A stretch of DNA of 41,799 nucleotides from Acidobacteriota bacterium (GCA_003223295.1 QHYM01000111.1:1-41799), one strand, 5' to 3'; positions 8,963 to 17,207 are shown, counted from the stretch's first letter. Program-made: numbers and translations. Notes: generated by a model not told the origin, from the letters alone.

Positions 8963-10336
8963 GTGCACATCACCGTGACCCGTCACGCTCCAGCTCTGGT
9001 GATTGGCGGCGGTATCTCCGGCCTCGTCTGCGCCTACGCCCTCCAGAAAGCGGGCATCGACGTTCTTCTTGTGGAGGCTTCCGAGCGTCCCGGTGGCGTC
9101 ATCAGCTCGGTCAGTCATGACGGTTTCTTGCTGGAGCTTGGCCCGCAAAGTTTCACCGGCAGTTCGCAACTGCGCAGCCTGTGCGCAAATCTTGGCATTG
9201 TGGACCAGCTTCTCGAAGCCCCGCAGCACGCTCCACGCTATGTCCTGGTCAATGGCAAGCTGCGAGTTGTGCCGATGAGTCCGCCCGCGTTCTTCACCAG
9301 CTCGTTGATCAATGTCCCCACGAAATGGGCACTCGTCCGCGATATTTTCGGAAATAGCGTTCCGCCTGAAGGCGACGAATCCGTCGCCGCCTTCATCCGC
9401 AGGAAATTCTCGGGCCAACTCCTCGATCGCCTCGTCGGCCCCTTCGTTTCGGGTGTTTACGCCGGTGACCCGGAAAAGCTCAGCATCCGCAGCGCCTTCC
9501 CGCAGCTCCACGAAGACGAAAAAACCTCAGGCAGCATCGTTCGTGGCATGCTGCGCCTTGCCAAATCGAAAAAAGGTCCCCGGGAGCGCTCCCCTCTGAG
9601 CACGTTTCGCGAAGGCAACGAAACGCTCATTCGTGCTCTGGCAAACAAACTTGGTTCTAGAGTGGTCACCAAAACAAGCGCCGTGAATCTCTACGGGCAG
9701 AACGACGGCTCCTTCCACGTATCTCTCGAAGGCGCCAGCAGCGATTCGGTGTCCGCCAGGTTCGTTATCTTCGCCACACCTACCGACGTGACTGGTAATC
9801 TGCTCGCGCAACTCGACCCTTCCTTCGCGCCACTCTTGGCTCCCATCGAGTACGCGGCTGTAGCCGTCATTTCGCTCGGCTACATGAAGCAGCACGTGGG
9901 CCATGCGCTCGACGGCTTTGGATTCCTCGTTCCCCGCTCGTCCGGTCTTCGCATTCTCGGCACGGTCTGGAATTCCTCACTCTTCCCCGGCCGCGCGCCG
10001 GACGATCACGCTCTTCTCACCACTTTCGTCGGTGGTGCAACCGACCCGGCTGCCGCTACGCTAAGTCCCGAAGAACTAATCGGCATCGTTCAGCACGAAC
10101 TCGCTTCCGTGCTCTCCATCAACACCCCCCCCAGGTTCTGCAGCGCCACGATATGGCCACGTGCGCTTCCTCAGTACAATCTCGGCCACGGTGAACGCCT
10201 GGCTTCCGTCAAGAAGAGCTTGGCGCGTTTCCCAGGCCTATTTCTAGCCGGCAATTACTTGCGTGGCCCGGCTATCGGCGCATGCGTCGAGCAGGCCCTG
10301 GCGGTCGCGGAAGAAGTCAAAGGGCAGCTTGCTTAG
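8963..10336 (+). CDS. hemG: Protoporphyrinogen oxidase (HemY/HemG-type flavoprotein)
   Basis: FAD enzyme that oxidises protoporphyrinogen IX to protoporphyrin IX. The 457 residues open with a Rossmann FAD motif (LVIGGGISGLVCAYAL) and the acidic VEASERPGG. The C-terminal flavin-contact region is GLFLAGNYLRGPAIGACVEQAL. The start is a GTG at 8963 behind AAGGAT; the ATG at 8961 is out of frame and stops at once. In Firmicutes and Actinobacteria this family acts on coproporphyrinogen instead, but a HemN gene directly upstream argues for the protoporphyrinogen step here (inference). It uses an O2-dependent or other acceptor of unknown nature. Last gene of the operon; hemH is not nearby. The symbol hemY would also be acceptable. 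Confidence 0.9.
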   Translation: MHITVTRHAPALVIGGGISGLVCAYALQKAGIDVLLVEASERPGGVISSVSHDGFLLELGPQSFTGSSQLRSLCANLGIVDQLLEAPQHAPRYVLVNGKLRVVPMSPPAFFTSSLINVPTKWALVRDIFGNSVPPEGDESVAAFIRRKFSGQLLDRLVGPFVSGVYAGDPEKLSIRSAFPQLHEDEKTSGSIVRGMLRLAKSKKGPRERSPLSTFREGNETLIRALANKLGSRVVTKTSAVNLYGQNDGSFHVSLEGASSDSVSARFVIFATPTDVTGNLLAQLDPSFAPLLAPIEYAAVAVISLGYMKQHVGHALDGFGFLVPRSSGLRILGTVWNSSLFPGRAPDDHALLTTFVGGATDPAAATLSPEELIGIVQHELASVLSINTPPRFCSATIWPRALPQYNLGHGERLASVKKSLARFPGLFLAGNYLRGPAIGACVEQALAVAEEVKGQLA

Positions 10337-10389
10337 TCCAGCGAGGGATTTCCATTCCTGCGAGAAAATCGTACCCGCGCAACAAATTC

Positions 10390-10437
10390 GTCATTCCGAG
10401 CGCCTCGTTCTGGAGCGAAGAATTTGCTGTTTCTTGA
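10390..10437. repeat. Possible dispersed acidobacterial intergenic repeat
   Basis: The stretch starts GTCATTCCGAGCG and continues through a GC-rich segment to AGAATTTGCTGTTTCTT. From memory, intergenic elements beginning this way recur in acidobacterial and some other genomes. Only one copy is visible in this window, so its repeat nature is inferred. It lies between the converging ends of the haem oxidase and thioesterase genes, a typical location for such elements. Confidence 0.4.
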
Positions 10438-10490
10438 GGGCAGCACTCTGACGTGTGATCTCGTGCTGAGAACTGAAGACTAAAAACCGC

Positions 10491-11006
10491 CTACTTCTTC
10501 CCATACCGCAGCGCCAGCCGCACTTCGCGCCGCTCGCCCGCTTCGCGATGTCTCTGCTTTTCTTCTGCAGTTTCCAGGATCAGCGGCGGCACCGGCTTCG
10601 GCAATCGCGTGTGTTCATCGATGGCCACGAACGTCACGTAAGCCGTTGTCGTGTGCTTCTTCTCGCCAGTCAGCACATTCTCCGAGTACACTTCCACTCC
10701 AACCTCGAGCGAAGTATGAAAAACACGATTGACCTGCGACTTGAGGATCACAATTTCTCCCAAATTCACGGGGTTGCGAAAATCAATGTGGTCCACCGAT
10801 GCCGTCACAACGTAACTGCCCGAATGCCGGTGCGCCGCCATCGCCGCGGCCATGTCCACCAGGTGCATCACGTGCCCGCCCAGCAGCTTGCCCAACGGGT
10901 TCGTCTGCGCCGGCAAAACAATCTCCGTCATCTCCGATCGCGACGCACTCACCGGCTTGCCTTCAAGCCCCGATTCCGCGTGCCGCTCTTCTTTCTTTCG
11001 CTTCAT
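10491..11006 (-). CDS. Acyl-CoA thioesterase, hotdog fold (YciA/BFIT type)
   Basis: Hydrolyses acyl-CoA thioesters. The hotdog signature is clear: MTEIVLPAQTNPLGKLLGG followed by HVMHLVDMAAAMAAHRHSG, with the Asn near the active site, the GG turn and the long helix. VTASVDHIDFRNPVNLGEIV and a second-half strand YVTFVAID also fit. From the ATG at 11006 the protein has 171 residues, typical of cytosolic hexameric YciA-like enzymes, with a charged N-terminal KRKKEER stretch. This start has GAGG 6 nt upstream and lies downstream of a good promoter. An open frame reaching 11081 would cross that promoter and is rejected. Substrate range cannot be told. Confidence 0.88.
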   Translation of the reverse strand: MKRKKEERHAESGLEGKPVSASRSEMTEIVLPAQTNPLGKLLGGHVMHLVDMAAAMAAHRHSGSYVVTASVDHIDFRNPVNLGEIVILKSQVNRVFHTSLEVGVEVYSENVLTGEKKHTTTAYVTFVAIDEHTRLPKPVPPLILETAEEKQRHREAGERREVRLALRYGKK

Positions 11007-11030
11007 GCGAATCCTCGCCTTTCGCCGCGT

Positions 11031-11059
11031 TTGGCTGCTTTCCTTCGCCCCCGTATAAT
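11031..11059 (+). promoter_or_regulatory. Promoter of the TPR-like gene (TTGGCT-17-TATAAT)
   Basis: A TTGGCT -35 box at 11031-11036 and a perfect TATAAT at 11054-11059 are separated by 17 bp. Transcription would start near 11066, about 18 nt before the ATG at 11084. The -10 overlaps that of an opposing promoter. Confidence 0.7.
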
Positions 11060-11083
11060 ACGGGACGTTCCCATGAGCCACAA
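11055..11083 (-). promoter_or_regulatory. Promoter of the thioesterase gene (TTGTGG-17-TATTAT)
   Basis: Reading the minus strand, TTGTGG at 11083-11078 and TATTAT at 11060-11055 are 17 bp apart. Its -10 shares five base pairs with the TATAAT of the divergent promoter, so the two cannot be occupied together. The start point would be near 11048, about 40 nt before the thioesterase ATG. Confidence 0.55.
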
Positions 11084-11419
11084 ATGACCGAACAAACCGC
11101 CGGACAAAAGAAATCCCGCCGTCAGATGCTCGAAGAGTTCGTCGGCAAAAAGCCCGACGACGCTTTCTCGCGGTACGGCCTGGCGCTCGAATGCATGAAC
11201 AGCGGCGACTCCGCGGCCGCGGACCAGCACTTCCGCGCGCTCCTCGAGCGCAACGCGGATTACATCCCCGCTTATCTCATGTACGGCCAACTTTTAGCGC
11301 GTGAATCGCGTATCGAAGACGCCCGCCGCGTGCTCTCGACCGGCATCGAAACCGCCACCAAAGCAGGCAACCAGCACGCGCGCTCCGAAATGGAAGCACT
11401 CTTGAACGATCTCTCCTGA
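11084..11419 (+). CDS. Small TPR-like repeat protein
   Basis: The 111-residue protein from the ATG at 11084 is predicted to be cytosolic and helical. It reads as one to two tetratricopeptide-like units: FVGKKPDDAFSRYGLALECMNSGDSAAADQHFRALLERNADYIPAYLMYGQ-type spacing with conserved G/A and P positions, then ARESRIEDARRVLSTGIETA. Such proteins usually mediate protein-protein contact; no partner is evident. The start is set by a strong upstream promoter (TATAAT at 11054-11059); only a weak Shine-Dalgarno is seen. It ends 10 bp before the convergent ABC ATPase gene. Specific function unknown. Confidence 0.8.
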   Translation: MTEQTAGQKKSRRQMLEEFVGKKPDDAFSRYGLALECMNSGDSAAADQHFRALLERNADYIPAYLMYGQLLARESRIEDARRVLSTGIETATKAGNQHARSEMEALLNDLS

Positions 11420-11429
11420 TTGCCTTGCG

Positions 11430-12245
11430 TCAGTCTTCCAGGGTCGGCAGAGTTTTCAGGACTTCCGCGGCTCTTGGGCGGCCGCGCACCGGTTCGTCTT
11501 TGCGGATTTTTCCGTCGCGGAAAACCAGCACGCGCTTCGCGAATTCGGCGATGTCGTGTTCGTGCGTCACCATGACGATCGTCAGGCCTTTGTCGTTCAG
11601 GTCCTGAAAGACTCCCATGATTTCGACCGAAGTGCGGCTGTCCAGATTCCCCGTGGGCTCGTCGGCCAGCAGAATCGACGGTCGGTTCACCAGCGCGCGC
11701 GCCACCGCCACGCGTTGCTGCTGTCCACCGGACATTTGCGCAGGAAAATGCTCGGCGCGGTCCGCCAGGCCGACCAGCGCCAGCGCCTCCACAGCCCTTT
11801 TGTGCCGTTCCTCTTTGCCGATCTTGGAATAGAGCGTGGGCAATTCCGTGTTTTCCAGTGCCGTGGTGCGCGCCAGCAGATTGAATCCCTGAAAAACAAA
11901 TCCGATTTTCTGATTGCGGATAAGTGCCAGCGCCCTCTTGTCGTGCTGCAAAACGTCAACGCCTTCCAGCAAATAGCGCCCGGAACTGGGCCGGTCCAGG
12001 CACCCGAGAATATTCATGAACGTGGATTTCCCGCTGCCGCTCGCGCCCATCACGGCCACAAACTCGCCGCGCTGCACTTCGACGCTCACGCCGCGCAGCG
12101 CGTGCACGCGCGTTTCGCCCAATTCGTAATATTTGTGAACATCCTCAACGCGAATGACGGCACTCTCTGCGGAGGTGGCGCTGACCCGTGTTGCTTCGGT
12201 CTGATTCGTGGCGTGGTTCGTGATTTGCATGGAGTTTCTATCCAA
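11430..12245 (-). CDS. ABC transporter ATP-binding protein (MacB/LolD type)
   Basis: Cytosolic ATPase of a tripartite MacAB-like exporter. From the TTG at 12245, Walker A is GASGSGKST (residues 67-75). The Q-loop is in FVFQGFNLL, the signature [15 protein letters not shown], Walker [14 protein letters not shown] with the NLDS D-loop characteristic of the LolD/MacB/FtsE group, and the H-loop VTHEHD. The TTG follows TGAGGA at 12254-12249, whose TGA is the stop of the membrane fusion gene; an ATG at 12230 is an equally possible start. The 30-residue N-terminal lead is unusual. Third gene of the operon after permease and fusion protein. Transported substrate unknown. Confidence 0.92.
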   Translation of the reverse strand: MDRNSMQITNHATNQTEATRVSATSAESAVIRVEDVHKYYELGETRVHALRGVSVEVQRGEFVAVMGASGSGKSTFMNILGCLDRPSSGRYLLEGVDVLQHDKRALALIRNQKIGFVFQGFNLLARTTALENTELPTLYSKIGKEERHKRAVEALALVGLADRAEHFPAQMSGGQQQRVAVARALVNRPSILLADEPTGNLDSRTSVEIMGVFQDLNDKGLTIVMVTHEHDIAEFAKRVLVFRDGKIRKDEPVRGRPRAAEVLKTLPTLED

Positions 12246-12251
12246 GAATCC

Positions 12252-13583
12252 TCACCGCCGGATCCCTTGCGCGCCCGGCGTCGACGATTTTGCCACGACC
12301 GAGCGAATGATCAGTTCATCTCCTTCTTTCAAATCGCCCTTCGCCACCGCCGTCACTTCCGTATACGCGTGGTCGGTGATGCCCAAACACACTTTCACCG
12401 GCTCCATAATGTTATCCGCGCGAAGCTTCCAAACTACCGCGCTATCGGATCGCGGCGCGCGCGGCAGATTCTGCATGCCTCCGCCCTTACTTTCTCCATC
12501 GCCCGCAGCGGCATCGTCGCTCGCCCTTCTTCTTTCGTTGCTCTCGATTCCGTATTGCTTGTACATGGCAAGAATTTCTTCGGGGGTCATCGGTGGCTTA
12601 TACCGCAGCGCCGTGTTCGGCAGTTTCAACACGCTCTTCGCTGTAGCTACGGGAATCGTCACGTAGGCGGTCATCCCCGGGAAAAGTTTCAACTCGGGAT
12701 TCGCAAAGTCAATGATGGTGTCGTAGGTGACCACGTTCTGCACGGTGGTCGCGTTCATGCGCACCTGGCTCACCGCGCCGCGAAACGTCTCTTTCGGAAA
12801 CGCGTCGACTTTGAAAGAGACTTCCTTCCCCACCTTGATGTTTCCCACGTCCGATTCGTCGGTCTTCGCATAGACCTGCATTTTCGTCAGGTCCTGCGCG
12901 ATGGTAAAAATCGTGGGCGCTTGCAGCGAGGCCGCCACGGTCTGTCCCACGTCGACGTTGCGCGCTACCACCGTTCCATCGATCGGCGAGCGAATCACCG
13001 TGTAATTGAGATTCGTCTGCGCCACCGCCAGCGCCGCTTCCTTCTGGCTGACCTGCGCGTCCGCCTGCGTCACGTTTGCCTGTGCCCCGCCCACAGCGGC
13101 ATTCGCGGAATCGTAATTCGCCTTTGCCAAATCCAGTTGCTGCTGACTCGTGATTCCGCTTTTTGTCAGCCCCACAGTACGCTCGTTGTCCGCTTTGGCC
13201 TGCACGAACGCGGCTTTCGCTTTCTCAAGATTCGCTTGCGCGGCAACCAAGTTAGCTTTCGCGTTTTCCACGTCCGCGCTCGCCTGCTGCACCGCTCCCT
13301 TGAACAGCGCGGGATCGATCAGCGCGACGAGGTCCCCCTTGTGCACCCGGGAATTAAAGTCCACAAAAAGTTTCGAGATGGTTCCGGAGACCTGCGAGCC
13401 CACTTGCACGGTGATGACCGCATTGATGGTTCCGGTGGCTTCCACGACGTCGTGGATATCGCCCCGATCCACTTTGGCGGTGAAGTGCTGCGCTTGCGGC
13501 GTGTGGTTTAATCCCAGCACAACAAACAGCGCCACGGCGGCAAGGGCGCCGGCAAGCAGGAGCCATTTGGTTCGTGATTTCAT
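12252..13583 (-). CDS. Periplasmic membrane fusion protein (MacA/HlyD family)
   Basis: Adaptor linking the inner-membrane ABC permease to an outer-membrane channel. The 443 residues start with an N-terminal membrane anchor (WLLLAGALAAVALFVVLGL). A lipoyl half-motif (VQVGSQVSGTISKLFVDF), a long Ala/Gln/Lys-rich coiled-coil hairpin (about residues 100-200), the second lipoyl half (TVIRSPIDGTVVARNVDVGQTV) and beta-barrel segments follow. A hydrophilic, low-complexity stretch around residues 340-375 (ERRRASDDAAAGDGESKGGG) interrupts the last domain and is probably a flexible insert. It ends 6 bp before the ATPase start and begins 30 bp after the permease stop. Confidence 0.92.
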   Translation of the reverse strand: MKSRTKWLLLAGALAAVALFVVLGLNHTPQAQHFTAKVDRGDIHDVVEATGTINAVITVQVGSQVSGTISKLFVDFNSRVHKGDLVALIDPALFKGAVQQASADVENAKANLVAAQANLEKAKAAFVQAKADNERTVGLTKSGITSQQQLDLAKANYDSANAAVGGAQANVTQADAQVSQKEAALAVAQTNLNYTVIRSPIDGTVVARNVDVGQTVAASLQAPTIFTIAQDLTKMQVYAKTDESDVGNIKVGKEVSFKVDAFPKETFRGAVSQVRMNATTVQNVVTYDTIIDFANPELKLFPGMTAYVTIPVATAKSVLKLPNTALRYKPPMTPEEILAMYKQYGIESNERRRASDDAAAGDGESKGGGMQNLPRAPRSDSAVVWKLRADNIMEPVKVCLGITDHAYTEVTAVAKGDLKEGDELIIRSVVAKSSTPGAQGIRR

Positions 13584-13613
13584 TGCTGTCCTAAGCGCGC
13601 AAATAGCGCTTGA

Positions 13614-14831
13614 TCATTCGTAGCGGAGTGCCTCGATGGGGTCGAGCAAAGAGGCCTTTCGCGCCGGGTAATATCCAAAAAATACTCCTACCGCAACGGA
13701 GAAGAACGCCGCCACGATAACTGATTCGAGGGACATTTGCATTGGCCATTGCAACGTTTTGCCAACAAGATAGGAGCCAAAAACTCCAAAGAGCACTCCG
13801 ACTCCGCCGCCGACAAGGCTCAGCATCACCGACTCGCCGAGGAATTGCAGTTGGATGGCTTCCTCGGTTGCACCGACCGCCACGCGCACTCCAATTTCGC
13901 GTGTACGCTCGGTCACGGACACCAGCATTACGTTCATGATGCCGATGCCCCCAACAATCAGCGAAATCGAAGCGATGGCGATCAGCAGAACCGTGAGCGT
14001 CTTGCTGGCCTCGAGTTGCGCCTGAATGATATCTTCGGGATTGCGAATGTTGAAATCGTCCTCTTCTTCGGGGCGCAAGTGATGACGGTCGCGGAGCAAG
14101 GCCGCGGCTTCCTGTCCCGCAATCTTTACGGCATCCTGCGAAACCGCGGAGCAGAGAATGTCATCGAGCCAGGTAATGCCCTTGATTTTTTTCTGCGCGG
14201 TCGTGTACGGCAGGATGATGGTGTCATCCTGATCTTGCCCGGAGACGGAGAGGCCTTTCGGCATCAGCGTGCCTACAATTTTGCAAGGGAGGTCCCTGAC
14301 GCGAATCACTTTCCCGATGGGATCCTCAACACCAAATAGTTGATCGCGCACGCTGCGCCCAATCACGCAGACGTCGGCAGCGCGATCGACGTCCTCTTGA
14401 GAAAACGCGGCGCCCTGGTCGATAAACCATCGTTTGATGTCGAAGAACTCGGGCGACACACCGCGGTAGGTCGTAAACCAGTTTTGATTCCCGTAGATAA
14501 TCTGGACCGAAGAGTCGACGTTCGGCGAAACGCTCTTGATGAGCGGAATTTGATTCTTGATGGCCACGGCGTCGGAGAGCACCAGAGATTTCGTGCCGTG
14601 CGTGCCCGTGCGAACGCCGTTGACGGCGCGACCTCCCGCTTCAATCCATACAAAATTGTCGCCGAGATTATTAAGTTGCTGCTCGACCCGCTCCTGACCG
14701 GCCTTGCCGATGGCCACCACGCAAATCACCGCGGCGATCCCGATGGTGATACCCAGGACCGTGAGCACGCTTCGCAACTTGTTGCGCAGCAGCGCGACGA
14801 CGGCGGACCGCAACAACGCGGCGTAATTCAC
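13614..14831 (-). CDS. MacB-type ABC transporter permease (FtsX domain)
   Basis: Inner-membrane subunit with the MacB layout: one N-terminal transmembrane helix (SVLTVLGITIGIAAVICVVAIG), a large periplasmic MacB_PCD domain (about residues 45-250), and an FtsX domain with three helices (TVLLIAIASISLIVGGIGIMNVML, VMLSLVGGGVGVLFGVFGSYLVG, VIVAAFFSVAVGVFFGYYPARKAS). The 405 residues lack a fused ATPase, which is encoded separately two genes downstream. The start is a GTG at 14831 with a very strong GGAGGAG Shine-Dalgarno at 14841-14835. The operon reads permease, fusion protein, ATPase. Such exporters move macrolides, peptides, siderophores or lipoproteins; no substrate is indicated. Confidence 0.93.
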   Translation of the reverse strand: MNYAALLRSAVVALLRNKLRSVLTVLGITIGIAAVICVVAIGKAGQERVEQQLNNLGDNFVWIEAGGRAVNGVRTGTHGTKSLVLSDAVAIKNQIPLIKSVSPNVDSSVQIIYGNQNWFTTYRGVSPEFFDIKRWFIDQGAAFSQEDVDRAADVCVIGRSVRDQLFGVEDPIGKVIRVRDLPCKIVGTLMPKGLSVSGQDQDDTIILPYTTAQKKIKGITWLDDILCSAVSQDAVKIAGQEAAALLRDRHHLRPEEEDDFNIRNPEDIIQAQLEASKTLTVLLIAIASISLIVGGIGIMNVMLVSVTERTREIGVRVAVGATEEAIQLQFLGESVMLSLVGGGVGVLFGVFGSYLVGKTLQWPMQMSLESVIVAAFFSVAVGVFFGYYPARKASLLDPIEALRYE

Positions 14832-14948
14832 TTCTCCTCCAGCTTCTTCTCAGACCGTATTCTCAGCATCTCTACATAAATGGAAGATAAATCGGAGACC
14901 CGCTAAAAACGCACCTCCAACACCCATTTTTCCACCAACGGCAAAGCA

Positions 14949-14977
14949 TTACCAGTATTCCCAGGGTCTGGTATCAT
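14949..14977 (+). promoter_or_regulatory. Promoter almost touching the Lon-domain gene start
   Basis: TTACCA at 14949-14954 and TATCAT at 14972-14977 are 17 bp apart. A transcript would begin near 14983-14986, at or beside the ATG at 14983. No Shine-Dalgarno precedes that ATG (the nearest AGGG is 16 nt away), so a leaderless mRNA is possible. Confidence 0.5.
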
Positions 14978-14982
14978 TTCTT

Positions 14983-15612
14983 ATGGGAATCTTGCGGCCA
15001 GAACGCATTCCGCTTTTTCAGTTGAACGTCGTTCTCCTGCCCGGCGCTCCGCTTCCGCTGCATATTTTTGAACCGCGCTACAAAGACATGGTCAAGGAAT
15101 GCCTTGAGGCCAAATCAGAGTTCGGGATGCTGTTGTCTCTGCCGAAGGGAGTGGCGCGCGTGGGCTGCACGGCGGAAATCTTGGAAGTCGTGAAGCGTTA
15201 TCCCGACGGGCGCATGGATATTATCACCGTCGGCCGCGCTCCCTTTCGCGTGGTAGAGCTGTTTGAGCAAAACCCTTTGCTCGAAGGGCAAGTCGATTAC
15301 CTGGAGGACCGCGGAGCGCCCGGGAACCCGGTGGTGCAGCGGCAGCTCGTGGAACTTTACGAAGCGTGCCACACGCTCCTTTTTGAGGATTACCCGAAAA
15401 ACCTCGAGGGCACACCCGTGGAGGAACTTTCTTATCGCATAGCGAGCACGCTGCCACTGGACCTCTTGTGGAAGCAACAAATTCTCGAACTGCGTTCAGA
15501 GGAAGACCGGCAGGAGCGGCTGGTGGGATATCTTCGCGAGTGGGCGCCGCATCTACAGAATAAGAAGGTCATGCGGCAACGCGCTGGAGGTAATGGGCAC
15601 GGATTGAATTAG
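14983..15612 (+). CDS. Lon N-terminal (substrate-binding) domain protein
   Basis: Stand-alone relative of the Lon protease N-terminal PUA-like domain; no AAA or protease domain is present. The 209 residues include IPLFQLNVVLLPGAPLPLHIFEPRYKDMVKECL, the family hallmark (P-L-H-I-F-E-x-R-Y), then GTAEI-like VGCTAEILEVVKRYPDGRMDIITVG and a helical C-terminal half. The ATG at 14983 is directly behind a promoter. It is followed at once by a ChlI-like ATPase and a VWA protein on the same strand, so it may be part of one module. Biochemical role of the stand-alone family is poorly known; substrate recognition is the best guess. Confidence 0.9.
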   Translation: MGILRPERIPLFQLNVVLLPGAPLPLHIFEPRYKDMVKECLEAKSEFGMLLSLPKGVARVGCTAEILEVVKRYPDGRMDIITVGRAPFRVVELFEQNPLLEGQVDYLEDRGAPGNPVVQRQLVELYEACHTLLFEDYPKNLEGTPVEELSYRIASTLPLDLLWKQQILELRSEEDRQERLVGYLREWAPHLQNKKVMRQRAGGNGHGLN

Positions 15613-15655
15613 CTTTGTGCTGTCCGCCATGGGTGGACCGCAGAACGGGACCTCA

Positions 15656-17182
15656 ATGACGTTGAACACATCATCGCAGTCTTCAGGACAATCTTCAGGA
15701 CAGGCCAGACCCCGCACCCTGGGCGAACTCAAACGGATACCGGACTTCGATCCTCGCGGCGCTTCGCGCTCGGTCAAAGACGAAATCCGCCGTAATTTGC
15801 TGCGCGCACTGGAAAAGGGCGAGACGCTCTTCCCCGGCGTGCACGGCTACGAAGACACGGTAGTTCCACAGATCGTGAACGCGCTGCTTTCACGCCACAA
15901 TTTTATTCTGCTGGGGCTGCGCGGACAGGCGAAAAGCCGGATCTTGCGAGGCCTCATCGGGCTGCTGGACGGGGAAATGCCGGTCGTGGCCGGCTGCGAA
16001 ATTAATGATGATCCGTTCAAGCCCATCTGCCGCGCTTGCCGCGAGAAAATCGCAACAGAGGGAGAGAACACTGCTCTTGCCTGGATGCCGCGCGAACATC
16101 GCTACGTGGAAAAACTTGCGACCCCCGACGTAACCATGGCGGACATCCTCGGTGACGTCGATCCCATCCGCGCCGCGCGAGGCGGCCGCGACCTTTCCGA
16201 CGAACTCACCATTCACTACGGCCTTTTGCCGCGCGCGAACCGCGGTATTTTTGCAATCAACGAATTGCCGGACCTGGCGGGAAAAATCCAGGTTGGACTC
16301 TTCAACATCATGCAGGAAGGCGACATTCAGATTAAGGGCTACCCGCTGCGGCTGCCGCTGGACGTGCTTTTGGTTTTTACAGCCAACCCGGAGGATTACA
16401 CGGCGCGTGGAAAAATCATTACACCGCTGAAAGACCGCATCGGCGCGGAAATTCGAACGCACTATGCATCGACGCTGGAAGAAGGCATGCGCATCACCGC
16501 GCAGGAAGCCTGGGTCGGCCGCGACGCGACTCGCAAAGTGGAAGTGCCGCCCTACCTGCGAGAGGTCGTGGAGGAAATTGCGTTTCAAGCGCGCGAAGAC
16601 AAACGCGTCGACCGGCGCTCGGGCGTGAGCCAGCGGCTGCCGATTACCACGCTCGAAAGCGTGGTGAGCAGTGCGGAGCAGCGCGCGGCGCGCAGCGACG
16701 AACAATCCACGGTTGCGCGGGCGGCGGATGTTTATGCCGCGCTCCCGGCGATCACCGGAAAAATGGAACTGGAGTATGAAGGCGAACTGAAAGGAGCGGA
16801 CAGCATCGCGCGCGAACTGATTCGTGCGGCGTTCGGACGAGTGTTCAGCAAGCATTTTACCGACGTGAACTTTCAGCCAGTCATTCAATGGTTCGAACTC
16901 GGCGGTGAGTTGAAGCTGCCTGAACTGGCGACGTCAGTCGAGCGCTGCCAGCAGCTTTCTAAAATTCAGGGATTGATGGAGCATATCGGAAAGCTCGGCG
17001 CGCAGGACCGCAGAGACGCTGCCTCGGCCGCAGCAGCGGCGGAAATGATTCTGGAAGGGCTGTGGGCGCATCGCCGCATCGGACGCAGCGAAGAGCGCGG
17101 CTTCCACGCGGAAAAGCCGAAGCAGATGGAGCATCGCGAACGGGATTTGCCAGGACGGCCGCCACGGCGACAGTACAACTAG
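15656..17182 (+). CDS. ChlI/MoxR-like AAA+ ATPase
   Basis: AAA+ protein related to the magnesium-chelatase I subunit, often annotated as such or as MoxR. Numbering from the ATG at 15656 (GGGA 5 nt upstream; a GTG at 15617 and an ATG at 15629 are alternatives), the 508 residues have Walker A GLRGQAKS (87-94), a CRAC pair (C125, C128), an ANRGIFAINELPDL Walker B in which the usual Asp is Asn202 followed by Glu203, and sensor-1 VFTANPEDYT. LKDRIGAEIRTHY and a helical C-terminal region follow. No other chlorophyll genes are present. The adjacent VWA gene completes an I/D-like pair that probably remodels or metallates a partner (inference). Confidence 0.88.
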   Translation: MTLNTSSQSSGQSSGQARPRTLGELKRIPDFDPRGASRSVKDEIRRNLLRALEKGETLFPGVHGYEDTVVPQIVNALLSRHNFILLGLRGQAKSRILRGLIGLLDGEMPVVAGCEINDDPFKPICRACREKIATEGENTALAWMPREHRYVEKLATPDVTMADILGDVDPIRAARGGRDLSDELTIHYGLLPRANRGIFAINELPDLAGKIQVGLFNIMQEGDIQIKGYPLRLPLDVLLVFTANPEDYTARGKIITPLKDRIGAEIRTHYASTLEEGMRITAQEAWVGRDATRKVEVPPYLREVVEEIAFQAREDKRVDRRSGVSQRLPITTLESVVSSAEQRAARSDEQSTVARAADVYAALPAITGKMELEYEGELKGADSIARELIRAAFGRVFSKHFTDVNFQPVIQWFELGGELKLPELATSVERCQQLSKIQGLMEHIGKLGAQDRRDAASAAAAAEMILEGLWAHRRIGRSEERGFHAEKPKQMEHRERDLPGRPPRRQYN

Positions 17183-17207
17183 CGACGAGCGAGAGCAAAG
17201 GCGCAAA

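Noticed and set aside
10491-11081. Longer thioesterase start at 11081
   Set aside because: The extra 25 codons would cross both divergent promoters, and the ATG at 11006 has a proper Shine-Dalgarno.
11556-13511. A 651-codon open frame on the plus strand
   Set aside because: It is antisense to the ABC ATPase and membrane fusion genes, which have clear family motifs. Its translation is Arg/His-rich and resembles no family; it is a shadow of codon bias in GC-rich DNA.
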